The position numbers were made by a program, and so were the translations under genes. Positions 35,661 to 48,089 of a stretch of 64,000 bases of DNA are shown here, in pieces. How positions within the stretch are numbered: position 1 is the first letter of the stretch; each line of letters begins with the position of its first letter. This DNA is from Lutjanus erythropterus (lineage: Eukaryota > Chordata > Actinopteri > Lutjaniformes > Lutjanidae): assembly GCA_020091685.1 (NCBI GenBank), contig CM034607.1, positions 9,111,465 through 9,175,464 of the forward strand, given 5' to 3'. The notes under the pieces are model-generated. The model was not told the origin of the DNA, did not search any database, and saw nothing but the letters and a program-made list of their open reading frames with translations.

Positions 35661-36276
35661 AAGGGACAGTTTTCCCCCAAATCAAAAATATGTTTCCCCT
35701 GACCTCTAATGCTGTTTTAGATTTTTTTTTTTGTGTGTGTGTGTGAGTGACTTTTGGAGGTATCCTAGAAATGCCTGCCTTCTTTTTAATATAATGGGAC
35801 TAAATGGCACTCAGCTTGTGGTGCTCAAAGTACAAAAATATATGTATTAGAAAATTTGAAAACCAGTGACTCTTTTCAAAAATCATGACCTGGTTACCTA
35901 CAAAATGATCCACAGACCTTATGAGCAGTTTCATGTAGGAACTACTTTCTTTCTGCAGTAGAATCTACTGGAACTACTTTATAATCTCCTGGAACTACTT
36001 TCTTTTCTTCTAGATATAAAACAGTTCCCACATGAAACTGGTCACAACAAGGTCTGTGGATTATCTTGAGTAAAAAGGTCATGATTGTTGGGAAAAGATA
36101 CCTTTTTTTTTTGGTGCTTTGAGTGCCACAAGCTGAGTGCCATGTAGTCAAATTATATTGGAGAGAAGGAAGACACCTCTGCTGCCAATATCGCCAAAAC
36201 TCTGCAGCTTATACCAAAACAGTCCAGATGATAAATAGTACTACAGGCCAGAGGAAAAATATGTAAACTGTCCCTT
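35661..36276. mobile_element. Long-inverted-repeat MITE with TA duplication
   Basis: Terminal AAGGGACAGTTT (35661) and AAACTGTCCCTT (ending 36276), flanked by TA on both sides. The interior is one imperfect hairpin: about 35775-35947 pairs with about 36000-36172 (for example CACTCAGCTTGTGG with CCACAAGCTGAGTG, and CACAGACCTTATG with CAAGGTCTGTG). Size 616 bp, no coding. Related to TTAAAGG-type fish MITEs, single-end hints of which occur at 33990 and 57661. Confidence 0.8.
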
Positions 36277-36419
36277 TATACCTGGAATAGCTTTTCATTA
36301 TTAACTAAATGTGATGCTAGTAATCAACCTACCTAAAGCGCTTTTTATGTCAGTAATTTCTGGGTTTATCTTTTTCTTTTCTTTGCTACCAAAAAAGAAT
36401 ATTATGCAGCTGTAGAGAT

Positions 36420-36995
36420 GGTGTTGTCTAGTCAGAGGAATGAATGGGCACATCGAGCGAGTGGGCCCAGCTGTGTACCTGAATGGAAGGTCATGAAGGC
36501 AGCTCCATGAATCACCTCAGCAGGGTTAGCCTGCCACAGTTCTCCATGATTTATCCCCGGCAGGAGAGCCCAGCCATGAGAGGAGGTCAGATGCATATAG
36601 CATGCAGCCGCGTCCACACATACATTGCATTCGCACACAAACACGTGCCCTCAATCATAGAGAACCGCACACACACTCAAACATACAAATACACGCAAAT
36701 GCTGTTCGCGCCCCCCATCCCCCAAGGTCATTAGCAGCACAGCTATCCCCTTGTTTGCTTATAACCAAGACAAACTGCCAACAAAAGGCCGATAAGCAGA
36801 GTGATCCATCTTTTGGGGCGTTTGGCGGCGCTAGTTGATTTAAATGGGTGCTAAGCAGTTACAGAGGACAAGGCGGGGGTGAGGTGACTCTGAGCCGAGG
36901 ATTCGGAGGGGAAAAGGTGATAATGTGACTCCACGGGAATTCCCTTGCACGGTGACAATCGGATTAGATGCAAAGCAGGAGAAAGGGAAGCATAC
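36420..36995. other. Candidate conserved non-coding element
   Basis: Balanced, repeat-poor sequence (CCATGAATCACCTCAGCAGG, GGTCATTAGCAGCACAGC, GGCGGCGCTAGTTGATTTAA) interrupted by CA-rich text at 36610-36700. No coding support. Confidence 0.35.
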
Positions 36996-37436
36996 CATTC
37001 TTCTAATTTACTCACTGAATTAGATGTACCTTTTTTGTTGACTTCCACAAGCTACAAACCCCACAGTTCACCCTATGGACAAACAAATAAAGGAAGTTTA
37101 GACATATTACATATGTATAGATTTTTTCTTTAATCTCTTGAATATGATACATTTCAATTTTCTATCATTCTTCTTTTTCCCGCAGGTTATTTTCTTGTTG
37201 TATTGCTTTTACTTGTTGGATCAACTCATTGTTTTTCAAATCACAAGTTATTCTTACCATACCCTAGAAGACTTTGAAAGACTTTAGTCTAGCAATCTCT
37301 CACATCTGAAGACAATTTGTCAGAAGTCACAGAGTTTTGTAGTCACAGACTAAGGTTTTGGAAAGACTGGAGATATTTACATTTTCAAGTATCTTGTTTT
37401 TGGGCGATGAGCAGACAGGATACATATTCAATGTAT

Positions 37437-38464
37437 CCTTTGCTAAGCCCCACTTCCACCAGCGACTGCCCAATCATAGTTTAGCAACCGTAACTACAGC
37501 TGACAAGCTTTCCATCTCTGTACATGTTGACGAGGTGTGCAGGAGGCTCGGAGAGGAGCGACGCTCAGCTTTTCATGAGTCTGGACGGTGACATCTTTTC
37601 TGTAGTCTCTCAAAAACATGAAACACAAAAGCCCATGTGCGCTGAAGGGATTAAACTCTGTCTTCATCTGCTCTAACATAAACTGCAACTGTTAGCATGT
37701 CCGGCTAAGTAAGACTAGCTTACTAGCTGCAGTAACTTTACCTCCAGCAAAACTTGTTAGATATCACTGCATCTGGATCTGTTCTGTGGGGGTTTGAGGA
37801 GGAGGGTGTGGACTGATGCAGAATCAAAGTGGGTCGACGACGATGCATCTCACTCTGGCTCGCTGTCTCAGGTCTAAGCTGAGTTAGCTTAGCTCTTATC
37901 CCAGCTATCTCCTGTGATCATGGTCTGGTTCATTTGGCTGAGTGACCTGTCTCCAAGTCCGCCGCACTAACTTAGTTAGTTAGTTAGTCCCTGCGCTTCC
38001 TTTTCCCAAGTTAATGGGTGTGTTTCTGTCATCATGAAGATATACCTGCTGTATTTCACTGTCCGACCAGTGTTTTCTGAGTTGTAAGCTAGCTTTAGCC
38101 TCAGTCTTTTAGCATTAACATTATACCATGTGCACAGCTATCAGATAACTTCACATTTTTCACGGGGTTCTTTTTTTTTTTTACAAGATGTCAGATGTGA
38201 ACATTAAAACAGACTTTTCAGCCGGGTTAAGGAGTTAGCAGTAGCTTACATCAACCAGCTACACTTATGAAATCTGCTTGTGAGTTATTATTTTAGAAAA
38301 TCCACCGTCGTCAGCTAGAAATGAGAAGCTGCTTTTGTTTACATCTCTAAGGATTCAAAGACCTTGTGTTTCAACAGTAAATGTAAACTGCATAAATGCA
38401 GTGCCAGAATGGAGTTTGGCAGGCTTAGCAACAGTAACTAAGGAGGGCGGGGCTTAGCAAAAGG
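37437..38464. mobile_element. Non-autonomous DNA element with CCTTTGCTAAGCCCC ends
   Basis: CCTTTGCTAAGCCCC (37437-37451) and GGGGCTTAGCAAAAGG (38449-38464) are inverted with one extra A. A second inverted pair (TTTAGCAACCGTAACTA with TTAGCAACAGTAACTA-type sequence) lies inside. Length 1.03 kb, no transposase frame recognised. Confidence 0.6.
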
Positions 38465-39224
38465 TCAATTATTCCATATGTGCAAAAGAGCAGAGTGTTG
38501 ATGATCTGGCTTTCAGGTTTTTTTGTGGCCAATCAAAAGCAAAACCCAATAACAACCTGAAAGTCACTTCGATAGTGAAGAGTCAATCTGGCTAATATAT
38601 TAGTCATTTACACATCCTGCAGCAATATAAGCATTTTATGTTTAATGCAAACATTCAAATTCTGACATAAGCAGGTGGTGAACCATGTCACTCAAAAGGA
38701 AAATGGTAGAATTGTCTTCTGACAACACTATTTACAGAAAACACATTTGTGGCAACACTCTGAAATAGAAGAGGATTTGAAGGATGGGACAGCTCAGCAC
38801 AGCATGTAATGAGCTTTACATATTAATTGGCTAAATCCAGTCACAGTTCATCTGTGCAGTTACCTTCCCCATAATGTCTCATTCTCCGGTTCTCACAGTA
38901 ACCCTGGACAATTCTCCAGCCTGTTTTGAAGTTTGTCAGTCTTTTTGGACGCCACGTGGGACCGCAACTAAACAAAGAGTCTGCAATGTCAGTGTGCTGC
39001 TGTAAAACCCGCTGCCGAATCTCTGCTGCGTCTGAATCTTAATCTTCCGTATTGTTTGCTTTGTCACCGCTATGAAATGCATCATAAACACACCACAATA
39101 AAAACATTAGCATTTTACATGCTAATCCGTCAGTGTTTGTGCAGCAGACTTCACCTTTAAAACAGAACAAAGGTATTCTTGTTTCACAGCTTCCATTCCC
39201 AGAGAAAAGCTTCCACAGAACTAT
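38465..39224. other. Intergenic next to the CTLD remnant
   Basis: I looked on the minus strand for the missing C-terminal half of the CTLD and for a second domain; none is recognisable. Confidence 0.4.
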
Positions 39225-39447
39225 TTTGACAAGTGGTTATTAAGCTGGCCAGCGTCCCAGTTGGTGAATGCCGAGCTGCTGTTGTCAGACCGGAAGGCCC
39301 AGGGCTCTCTGCAGAGGCCGATCCATTCCAGCGCGACCCCTGACGCCTTCAAAGTGAGCTGGATGTTGTTATTCTCCTCTTGGTTTCTTACGCTGGCCTG
39401 CTCTCTGTGGTACTCCCTGCAGTGTTGGCTTTGAAAAGTTTGAATGT
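39225..39447 (-). pseudogene. C-type lectin domain exon remnant
   Basis: The minus strand reads from about 39435 as QSQHCREYH, then ASVRNQEENN, then LEWIGLCREPW, FRSDNSSS and TNWDAGQLNNHLSK, followed by a stop (near 39225). This is the first half of a fish CTLD: the first cysteine after an aromatic/Gln run, the LASVRNQEENN-type helix 2, the WIGL core and a NWDAGQ(P/L)NN segment at the EPN/QPD position. An in-frame TGA lies just before the match, no acceptor AG is present, and the two C-terminal cysteines are missing. It is therefore a decayed exon, not a functional gene. It faces the opposite way to the intact lectin gene 17 kb away and is much closer to canonical CTLD sequence than CTLD1 of that gene. 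Confidence 0.75.
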
Positions 39448-40024
39448 CAAATCAAGTGAAAAATGATTATAAAATACCTTTAAGAAATGTAAGGATAAGT
39501 AATACAAGTAATATACTATACCATCATAGCATACAAAATGATAAGGCTGGCAGATTATTCATTTGCATTTTATTATCAAACACCACACAATGCTGATTTG
39601 CCTCAAAAATTATTTGGTTGTTCATAAAGTCAGCTTCTTGATCAACATAGAAATTGTTTTCCTCCACTACCAGTTGTGGGTGTTATCATTAAGCCCTCTC
39701 CATATCCGTTCATCATTAATCTCCATATCTCAGAAATAGGGAGAATTTAGAAACCAAAAAAATGTGAGTTTCATAGACTTTGGTGACTTTTAAAGAATGA
39801 AAATAACAAAATAATGAGTATACTGCAACATAATTTATATGTTAAACACTTGAACTTCTGTAAATATCTGGCATGAACTGATATTACAAAATGCACAGGA
39901 GTTTTTCTTTTCCTGAAAGTCTGGTTTGCTGAGGAAATAATAGACTTTTGTAGTCATAGGGATTATACAATTTGTAAAGTGCCTGAAATGGGTTGTGATA
40001 ATTAAAAGTAAAAAGGCGTGAAAT

Positions 40025-40353
40025 AGGGCTGCAACTAACAATTATTTGTATAATTGATTAATCGGTTGATTATTTTCCTGATTAATCGATTAATAGTTTG
40101 CCTCTAAAACGTCAGAAAATGTGAAAAACATTCATCATTGTTTCCTAAACCTCAAGACGACGCCCTCACGTTTTGTTTTGCCAACAACTCAAAGATATTC
40201 AATTTACTGTATATAGAGGAGTGTAGTAACCAAAAAATATTCACATTTAAGAAGCCGGAATCAGAAAACTTTGGCTTCTTCTCATAAAAATGTAATCAAA
40301 CTGATTAATGGCAATTTAATATTGACTATTAATTGATTAATCGTTGCAGCTCT
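40025..40353. mobile_element. AGGGCTGCAAC-type MITE, complete
   Basis: 11-bp terminal inverted repeats: AGGGCTGCAAC at 40025-40035 and GTTGCAGCTCT at 40343-40353 (one mismatch), with subterminal ATTAATCGATTAAT palindromes. Length 329 bp, no coding. Opposite orientation to the copy at 22870. Confidence 0.8.
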
Positions 40354-43300
40354 TGTGTGAAACTTAGTAATAAATCAGGAGAAAAGCAGGAGAAATGTGA
40401 TCCTGGGAGAAAATAGGGAGAATACAATGAAAGTTGTCCTGAGTCTCTCAGGACAATCAGGAGGATTGGTAAGCATGTTAATCTGATGATTGTTTCGTGC
40501 AAGTGTCAGAGGCTTTCTGGAGTGGACTCTATATGTAGCACAAGCAGAACCACTATACATATGAATCCACGGAGCTGTCTGTGGTGCTGAAGTAACTGCG
40601 CCTTTTTCACTCAATCAATCCAACCAAAAGTTGTTGAGATAATGCAGCCAAGAGCCAAAGTGGCTGCAATCTCCAGAGCCAAAAATGCTCTAAGCTCGGC
40701 CAAATGCAGCATTAACCTTTAAGAGCAGCTCGCGAGTGATCACATGATTAATGACATGTCAGCCAATCAGTATCTATCGTGCATCTCCTCTATCGTCCAT
40801 GTATGCCATATTCTGCAAAAGCAAAAATATCAGTGTTACTGAATTTAATTTCTGTCAAATCTTTAATGTTTCCAGAAGTAATTGACTCACACAATCTGAA
40901 CAATCGACATATTTATCATGTATGATTTGCACTGGGACAAGAAGAAATCGCTGCTGATCAAAATCAATGCCAACTTGTTGTTTGCAGTAAATTATAACAT
41001 CAAATATGCATTCAGAAACAATGCACATTTAATAATATTAATAGTAAATATAAAAATCTGCAAATAGCATTCTTAAACTGCGCTGTACACAACTTTAAAA
41101 AAATATTTATGAGCATTTGTTGCTCATTGATTTCCTTCTTCTGTATTTTATTTTTTAGTATAATAAATATTCTTAATTAAATAATATTCCTTAAAAAAAA
41201 TATACATTTTATGTAGCAGAAGTGTCTCTTGTTCCTGGCTCACCCCTCACATTTATCTGCCCAGCTCTTGTGGGGAACCCATCCCCCAGGCTGGAAACAA
41301 CTCTTTAAGAATGTGTGTTCACCTCTGGATAAAAATTGCTGCTATTTTTTCTCTAATTGTGACAGCTCATCACTTGAAATGAGCTTCAAGGTCTCCAGAC
41401 AATTTTCTTTCATATTCAGACATCTTGGTGTGCACGAACCTCAGACATTCAAAAATATCCTCACCTTTATGTGGATATAATAAAATGGAAAAAAGGTACA
41501 TGTGATCTCAGGACCCGAATGACACCAGTTTGTCTGAAAGCTGTTGCTTTCAAAGCAGCTCAGTTTTTATACCGCTGACCTGAAAGCAGTGAGACGAGTG
41601 TTGCTTCTTCCATATCGAGCTTCATTTACTGTATAATTTATATTGTCATCATGATTATTATTACATCCATCATTGTCACTAGAATTATCATCACCCACAT
41701 AATGGCCTTTATTACCATCATTGTCTAATATTTGAATAAATTGCCAGAGTGCTGTAAATGTTCTATGCATTATTAAAATATAACCTTCACACTAACATTC
41801 ACATTCATGTATTTACACAATATATACATTTTGAAAGGTGCAAATTAAGTGAATGATCTTAAATCACTGCATGTAATCTTTTGTTTTAAAGTTAGTAGTT
41901 CTGAGCCTTGATTATGATTGGCTGAGCCATGTTCGAACTCTGTAAACACACACCTGTGACCGCATTACATCAGTACTGATGCACCAGACAAATAACTTCA
42001 AAATGACAGATTTTGTTGTGCATTTCAAGTTTGGATGAGCGGCTGCCAGAGATGGAGAAGGAAGAGGACACGCTGAAATAAATGTCAAAGCTGGAAAAGT
42101 CAAGTAAAGAAGCCAGGACTGTTAAACAGACAATGCTGTCTTTTTTTTCTTTTGGGAACCGACTGTGACTGTCACTTTGTTGGAGAAATAGGCACCTCTT
42201 GTTGCTGCTGCCAAATACTGACGTATGGTAAGTTAACAATGTAAATGTAGCTAGTTTGCATGGAGGAGAAATCCCATTAGTGACGGGGTGTATGTCTGAA
42301 TCATCCCTGCAATCTTTTTTTTTAAATAAATATTTCTTGCAATATCTCTTTTGGGCTTTTATGCCTTTAAATGATAGGACAGCTCAAATGAGGACATGGC
42401 AGGGTGATGACATGCAGGGAGTCGAACCTACTGCTGCTGCAGAGGACTCTCAGCCTCAGCACTCAGGCTACCAACTGAGTGCTAACATACATACTACACT
42501 ACATCAATTTGTTGATTTTAAAGCCCCCTATGACAGAAGTAGTAGTGTTTCCACCACCACTCAGTCCTGACAAGAGGTGGCAACATAAGTGAAAACACCT
42601 GTGCATCTGCTCTTATGATAACACAAGGCAGAAACAACTACATGCACCAGGCTGGTAGAAGACATCACAAAATGGCTCCAAACCCATGCAGCACAGGCCC
42701 ACCAGAGGTCTGCACTTCTGTAAGCTTCTTGAACCATCTCTAACAAAAGCAAACCTACCAGCATACCAACCTACCACCTCTAAAATCATCCGCCTTCCCA
42801 CAGAGCCGTCACACACCTCACGCTCACAATGGCGAATGACACCGCTCACCCGCTCAATCGACACTTCACATGACTGCCATCTGGTCGGAGATACGGGACC
42901 TGACAATACAGAAGAGCTTCAGCTGGAGTTTGTCCCTTCTGCCAAAAGCAGCCCTGAACAAACTGCCTCGCTGACATTGTTGTGAGCTGGGAAACTGGAA
43001 GGGGTATGAATGTATATGTATTGTTTATATCTGTCTGTTTCTGTGTTGTACTTGCTCTGGAAACAAATCTCCCTCTGGGACAATAAATCTAAGTCACCAA
43101 AGTGCAGACTAGCAGGAGGACAGCAGGGCTCTGTTGGATCCTCTGTTGGATTCTGATGTTGTGTCATGATCTGACAGCTCACTGGAAGAATTTCCCCACT
43201 ACCACCTGTAGATCTGTTGTGTTAGGATGTTGGGCCACTTTAAACGGTTTTCAGCTCCATAATAAGTCATAAAGGAGAGAGCTAATAGGTTGGATAAATC

Positions 43301-43494
43301 TGGAAATGTGGCCTTTAATTTGAGGAATGCAAAATGCTTCACAACTACTGTAATAAATCATGCGAGGGGGAAAAAGATCCCGAAAAGGAGCATCACTCAA
43401 GATTAAAATCAGGCAACATGCAGGGGGACTTTCAGAACCAGAATGGTGGAAAAAAAACAAATATAATGTGATGCTGCCAGAAAAGCTTTTTCAC
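40354..43494. other. Intergenic, no gene recognised
   Basis: AT-rich with mixed fragments. CAAATCTCCCTCTGGGACAA plus TAAATCTA at 43063-43090 resembles the 3' end of a LINE but is too short to assign. Confidence 0.4.
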
Positions 43495-43620
43495 ATGGTT
43501 AATATTATAAAATGGTTGCAGTATGATTAGGTTTAGGCACCAGAACTACTTGGTTAGGTTTAGGGGGAGATCATGTTTTGGGCTGAAAAACGTGTATGTT
43601 ATGTAAGGGATAACGCAGAG
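43495..43620 (+). repeat. Dispersed repeat with ACTACTTGGTTAGGTTT motif, copy 3
   Basis: ATGGTTGCAGTATGATTAGG, AGGCACCAGAACTACTTGG and GGGGGAGATCATG match copies at 10797 and 32150. Confidence 0.55.
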
Positions 43621-44117
43621 TGAGTGGGTCATTATAGAGAAATAAACCCCAACAGGGTGATGGAGGACACCAGGACAAAGCAGAGAGATCTCACATGATG
43701 GCTACTTACTAAAGAAATTGATAGTTTGACATAAAATGTTGATTTAAATATGATTTTTTTTATTATTTAGAAAGGATTTCATTGCTTCCGCTTGAAAAAA
43801 TGGGCTGTTCATTTCTATGGTTGGAACTGCGTCCATAGCAACAGTAACTCCATAGCAAAGATTAGCCTACTTTGGCTGATTAGCATTATAATTCACATTA
43901 CACTGAACATTTCCATTGACATGAGACGTCTTTGGGAATATTGATGCTTACATTTCCTTCCTCATTCATCGCCATGTTTCCTCCTTGCTGTGGCTCTGAT
44001 CCGTGATCCACCAGAGTCGATCAGAACACACATAGCAATGGTCTGCTCTTCATAGCAATGGAAATAACAGAGCTTAGAATGCTGTAATTGACCAATCAGA
44101 ATCGAGCATTTAACAAT

Positions 44118-44670
44118 GCCTGTCACGGCCCTGGCTGTGTCACTAGTTTCTGTGTTTCTGTTTTTTTTCTTGTCCTCTGTTTCCCCCTCCCCCTGTCTGT
44201 CTCTGTGTGTCTGTGCTGTGGGCGTGGCAACTCCCTCACTCTCCTGGGTTCCTGATTGCTTCCTTGCTCCTCACCTGCTCCCTGCTGCTCACCTGAAATC
44301 CATCCAGTAATCAACCCTGCAGTATAAAACACCGGCTCTCCTCACCAGACCTTGCCAGATCGTTGTGTTTACCACTGCGGTACAGTCACGCTCCAGGCTG
44401 TTCTTTGAAATACGAAGTTTACTTTGTTTATGATAGTGAAATTTTTGTGGATTCTTACCCTGTTTTTTCTGCTGACATAGGATCACCACCTACCTGCCCG
44501 TCCTTCTGCCAGGCTTCCAGCCAGCCAAACCCCTCCAACCTTGTCTGCTCCCCTGCCATCGCTCCTCTCAGCCTCACTCTACAGCTACACTCACTTTTCT
44601 GTCACTCTGCTTTTGAGTCTGTGTTCTGTATTTGGGTTCTCCTAGTGGATTGCAACAATGCTGTGTAATA
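44118..44670 (+). mobile_element. Possible solo LTR or promoter-bearing retroelement fragment
   Basis: TGCCTGTCACGGCCCTGGC opens a C/T-rich stretch with GTATAAAACACC (TATA box near 44322) and TTGCCAGATCGTTG about 30 bases later. This order, and the wording of several segments, resembles long terminal repeats of a common fish retroelement. The right end is not defined and no target duplication was found. Confidence 0.3.
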
Positions 44671-44686
44671 AATTACATTACTTAAG

Positions 44687-45305
44687 CCATTTCTCAATGC
44701 TAAGTACGCCAAGTTCGGACTTACATACTAGGCAGTTTGGACTTGGGAGTACAGTCTCTCAAGGATGGGAGGACGCAGGACAGTCATTCTGCAATTGGGA
44801 CAGTAGCGTACTTGATGATGTCACCATCTCAGCTCGTCTTGGGGTAATATGAATACTAACCCCCCAGTCATCTTGCTAGCTGCCGAGGTATGCTGGCCAT
44901 CCCGTCAGCAGGGCGACACATCTCCAAAAACTTGGGAGCAAATTTTAAACGACGAGCTATTGTGATGAATTAAGCACAGATTTTAAGTTTTAACGTCTAC
45001 ATTCTCACATGAAATAATCTTAAAATTACATTTCGTGATACTAAAACAGTAGTCTTTCGATATTTGTGGGTCTTCTCCTCTGCCATTGTTGCTACGAAAT
45101 GCATGCTGGGATTCGTGGCTAGTCCACACAAGTCACCACCCAATGCATCCTCGATAAAACGGGCGGGGCAAAAACACATCAGGGTATATGACCGTACTTG
45201 GTGTGATGCATTCTTTTGAATTGGAACAGTAATTGGACTGAGACTGATGACGTTTCTCAAGTACACAAGAGCACAAGTACAGAGAAGAACGCATGTTGAG
45301 AAAGG
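44687..45305. mobile_element. MITE with CCATTTCTCAATGC ends
   Basis: CCATTTCTCAATGC (44687-44700) and GCATGTTGAGAAAGG (45291-45305) are imperfect inverted ends. Subterminal AAGTACGCC and GAGTACAG versus CAAGTACAGAG are also inverted. The interior (GCGTACTTGATGATGTCACC, CATGCTGGGATTCG) is a recognisable fish repeat. No coding. Confidence 0.55.
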
Positions 45306-45389
45306 GTCTTACATTATGTCCATCACGTGATGTATTTAAAACAAGATGACAGTCACATGACATAAGTTGCGTGGTGTACATAATGTTAT

Positions 45390-45480
45390 GTACCTTAAAA
45401 CTTTTATTATGATCTTGGTTTCACATGGGACACAAGCTCCGGCCTCCTGAGTGAAAGTCCCATGTTTCTATTCATCACAC
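45390..45480 (-). repeat. Dispersed repeat tail, copy 4 (partial)
   Basis: GATCTTGGTTTCACATGGGA, CACAAGCTCCGGCCTCCTG and AAAGTCCCATGTTTCTA match the tail module of the repeat at 10797-11000. Confidence 0.4.
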
Positions 45481-46309
45481 CTCCTTCATACGTGGACTTT
45501 CGGACTCTTTATACTATGTAAAAAGTCTGGTGTGTCTCATGCAACCGCAGATGAGTTGACATCAAGTAAGCTGAGAGCTCAGTGCATCTCAAAACATTGA
45601 GGACTGAGCATGAGAAGAGGCTGGCCTGTAAGGTCTCGCCCTGAATCACAGGATCATTTTAGAAACCCAGAATCTCCAAGAAACACCTGCAACATTTTTT
45701 TCAAAAGCCTCAGATGACGGGTATTAAAGTGCTGTTATTCTGTTCGGCCCCACAGGCGCTGCTATCAGCTGCAGCAGCTCCCCTGCACAGCAGACAAAAG
45801 ACATTTCAGAGGCGTACATAGTGTACTGTGCTCATCTTCTTGCTGCGTTGTTCTGATGAAGATGTGAGATATGTCTGTGAACCACCACCCTGATGAAGAC
45901 AACGTCTGAAAGAAAAAATACTATATTAGAGAGCAGTTAGGCCTCTATATCTTTCTGATAGTGATATCTGCTGAGCACATTACAGTTTAATAAAGTAAAC
46001 ACATATTGCCAGACAAGGAGTTCTGAACCAACCTCTGCTGCTATTCTGTGTTTAATAAAGACACTGCAGGCGTCTTCTTGGTTCCTGGAAACAGAGCAGT
46101 TCTGCCAAACACAGCTAATCAGATACATCTGGTTATGCCCTCCTCATTAGTGTCGACATAACAGAAATCAAACACATTGATAAAAGCAGTTTAATGTATA
46201 CTTTCTGAATCATGTAGGGTAGAGCAGATGGTGGCGTGAGGATAAACCTTGGATCCAGAACAGTCCACCTTCAGCTTCAGTGCATAAACGCTAATTAACC
46301 AATATAGCC

Positions 46310-46830
46310 GCAAGCAGGAATAATCGGGGTCCAAACCAATTGTGAAAAATTGTAAAATCTGACATTTTTAGACTTGAGAGATTAAAAATGTTGAAAGAAT
46401 TTTGACTCTAGAGAAAGTTGTTTTTAAGATGGTTATGAAAACTTTGATATCACAGTGCTACTTTGAGATCAGCGCGCCCAAGTAAAGAGTAAAATTTGAA
46501 ACCCACCTGCCAATGTTTTCTGTTTCTAGGTCTTAGAACAGTTGTATGACTTATTACTTTAATTTGAACCAAAATTAAAGGTGAGACTTTTGGACCAGTT
46601 ACAGGTCTTCCTAAATTGCTAGACGCAAATCACTTTGAAATGATGAAAGAATTTTGACGCTAGACAGGCATGTTTTTGAGATAATTGGGAAAACGTAAAC
46701 TTGATCATAACGGTGTTACTTTGAGGTCAATGTGCCTGAGAGGTGGGTGGAATTTGCAACCCACCTCCAATTTTTTGTGTAACTAGGTCTTACACATTTT
46801 GCTGCACAAGCACTTTCAGTTGATGTATCA
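46310..46830 (+). repeat. Diverged ~250-bp tandem duplication
   Basis: GAAAGAATTTTGACTCTAGA (46393) recurs as GAAAGAATTTTGACGCTAGA (46645). In both units it is followed by TGTTTTT(A/G)AGAT, a TACTTTGAG(A/G)TCA segment, ACCCACCT and AGGTCTTA. Preceded by CCGCAAGCAGGAAT, the opening of a common fish repeat. Confidence 0.7.
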
Positions 46831-47299
46831 AAATTTCTGTGATAAATTTAGATCAACAAAGTTGATGATGATCCTGACTCATGCCTTGAGATGTATGTTT
46901 CAGGTACTGAGATATTAAATGACATAAACTAAAAGGAGAAAACCTGAGGAGAAAGGCCCAGTGACACATAAACGTGTGAGACATTTACAGGCTTTAAAAC
47001 CAGAAGCGTGAACAATAACATGACCCCCACATATGTTGTCCGTGCCTTGCAGTTGTTCACCTCCACTAACCAGTCAAGTTCCAGTTTACATCCATGTCTG
47101 TCCAGACTCATAATGTATGTAGTGAAGACTGTGAGGGAAATGAATATGCAGCTTGCCACTATATTGACATGTTCCTCTGAAGTAACTTAATAAAAGGTAT
47201 TAAGTGTATTTTTTGGCGAAATAGAAGTTCTCATTGTACATGTGTGATTTCAGTAAATTTAATGTCAGTGAGAAACATCCTCATCTTCACTAGAGACTA

Positions 47300-47830
47300 T
47301 TTTTTCAGGGGAGTAGAAAGGACACAGAGAGAGCTGAACATTATGATGTCACAGTGAAGTTGACTTTTGACCGTTTGGATAAAAAAATAATTTAAAAAAA
47401 TAATTGTATCCTATTAGACATCTGTGTGTAATTTTGTCACAATTAGCATATGAATGATTAAGACAGGGCCAAAATTACCTTTGAAATTTGACAACCAAAA
47501 TCTAATCAGTCCATTTGAGTCCAAGTGAACATTTGTGCCAAGTTTGAAGAAACTCCCTGAACACATTCTTGAGGCACCACGTTCATAAGAATGGGAACAC
47601 CTGAAAACATAATGCCTGTGGTCACAGCTGTCGCTGGCGTGGAGCCATAAAACAAGTTTTTTTCAAGGATTTTTTTTTTCCAAAATTGTGAATCACAGAG
47701 GTCCTTCAGCATACAGTCATGAATGTGCACAAAAAATAAGGCTGACTGGTCCAGTAGCGTTCGAGATTAGCTCCAGATGAGATGCAGGCTCATTGATCAT
47801 GCATGTACGCGTGCAAGCTCATACAAACAC
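47300..47830 (+). repeat. ~0.5-kb dispersed repeat, copy B
   Basis: Direct-orientation partner of 31405-31925, about 75-80% identical by eye. The half-site array of copy A is degenerate here. Confidence 0.75.
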
Positions 47831-48089
47831 GTACAGAAGCATTATGGTGATTCTCAATGAAGAGGAGTAAAAAGTGTTTTTAAAAAGAATTCAATATGAA
47901 GCGGCTTGCCCATGAATACAATGAAATAATGTACTGACAGAAAAAAAGAGCAGAAATGAGTCAAATCAAATTAGCACCGAGGTATTGCCTCATTTTTCAA
48001 ATTTCATTTCAGATGCAAACAGATATGCAAATGTACTCACGCATGATCGAGCTGGTAGAACAAAACATTAAAATAATTTTGGAGGAGAT

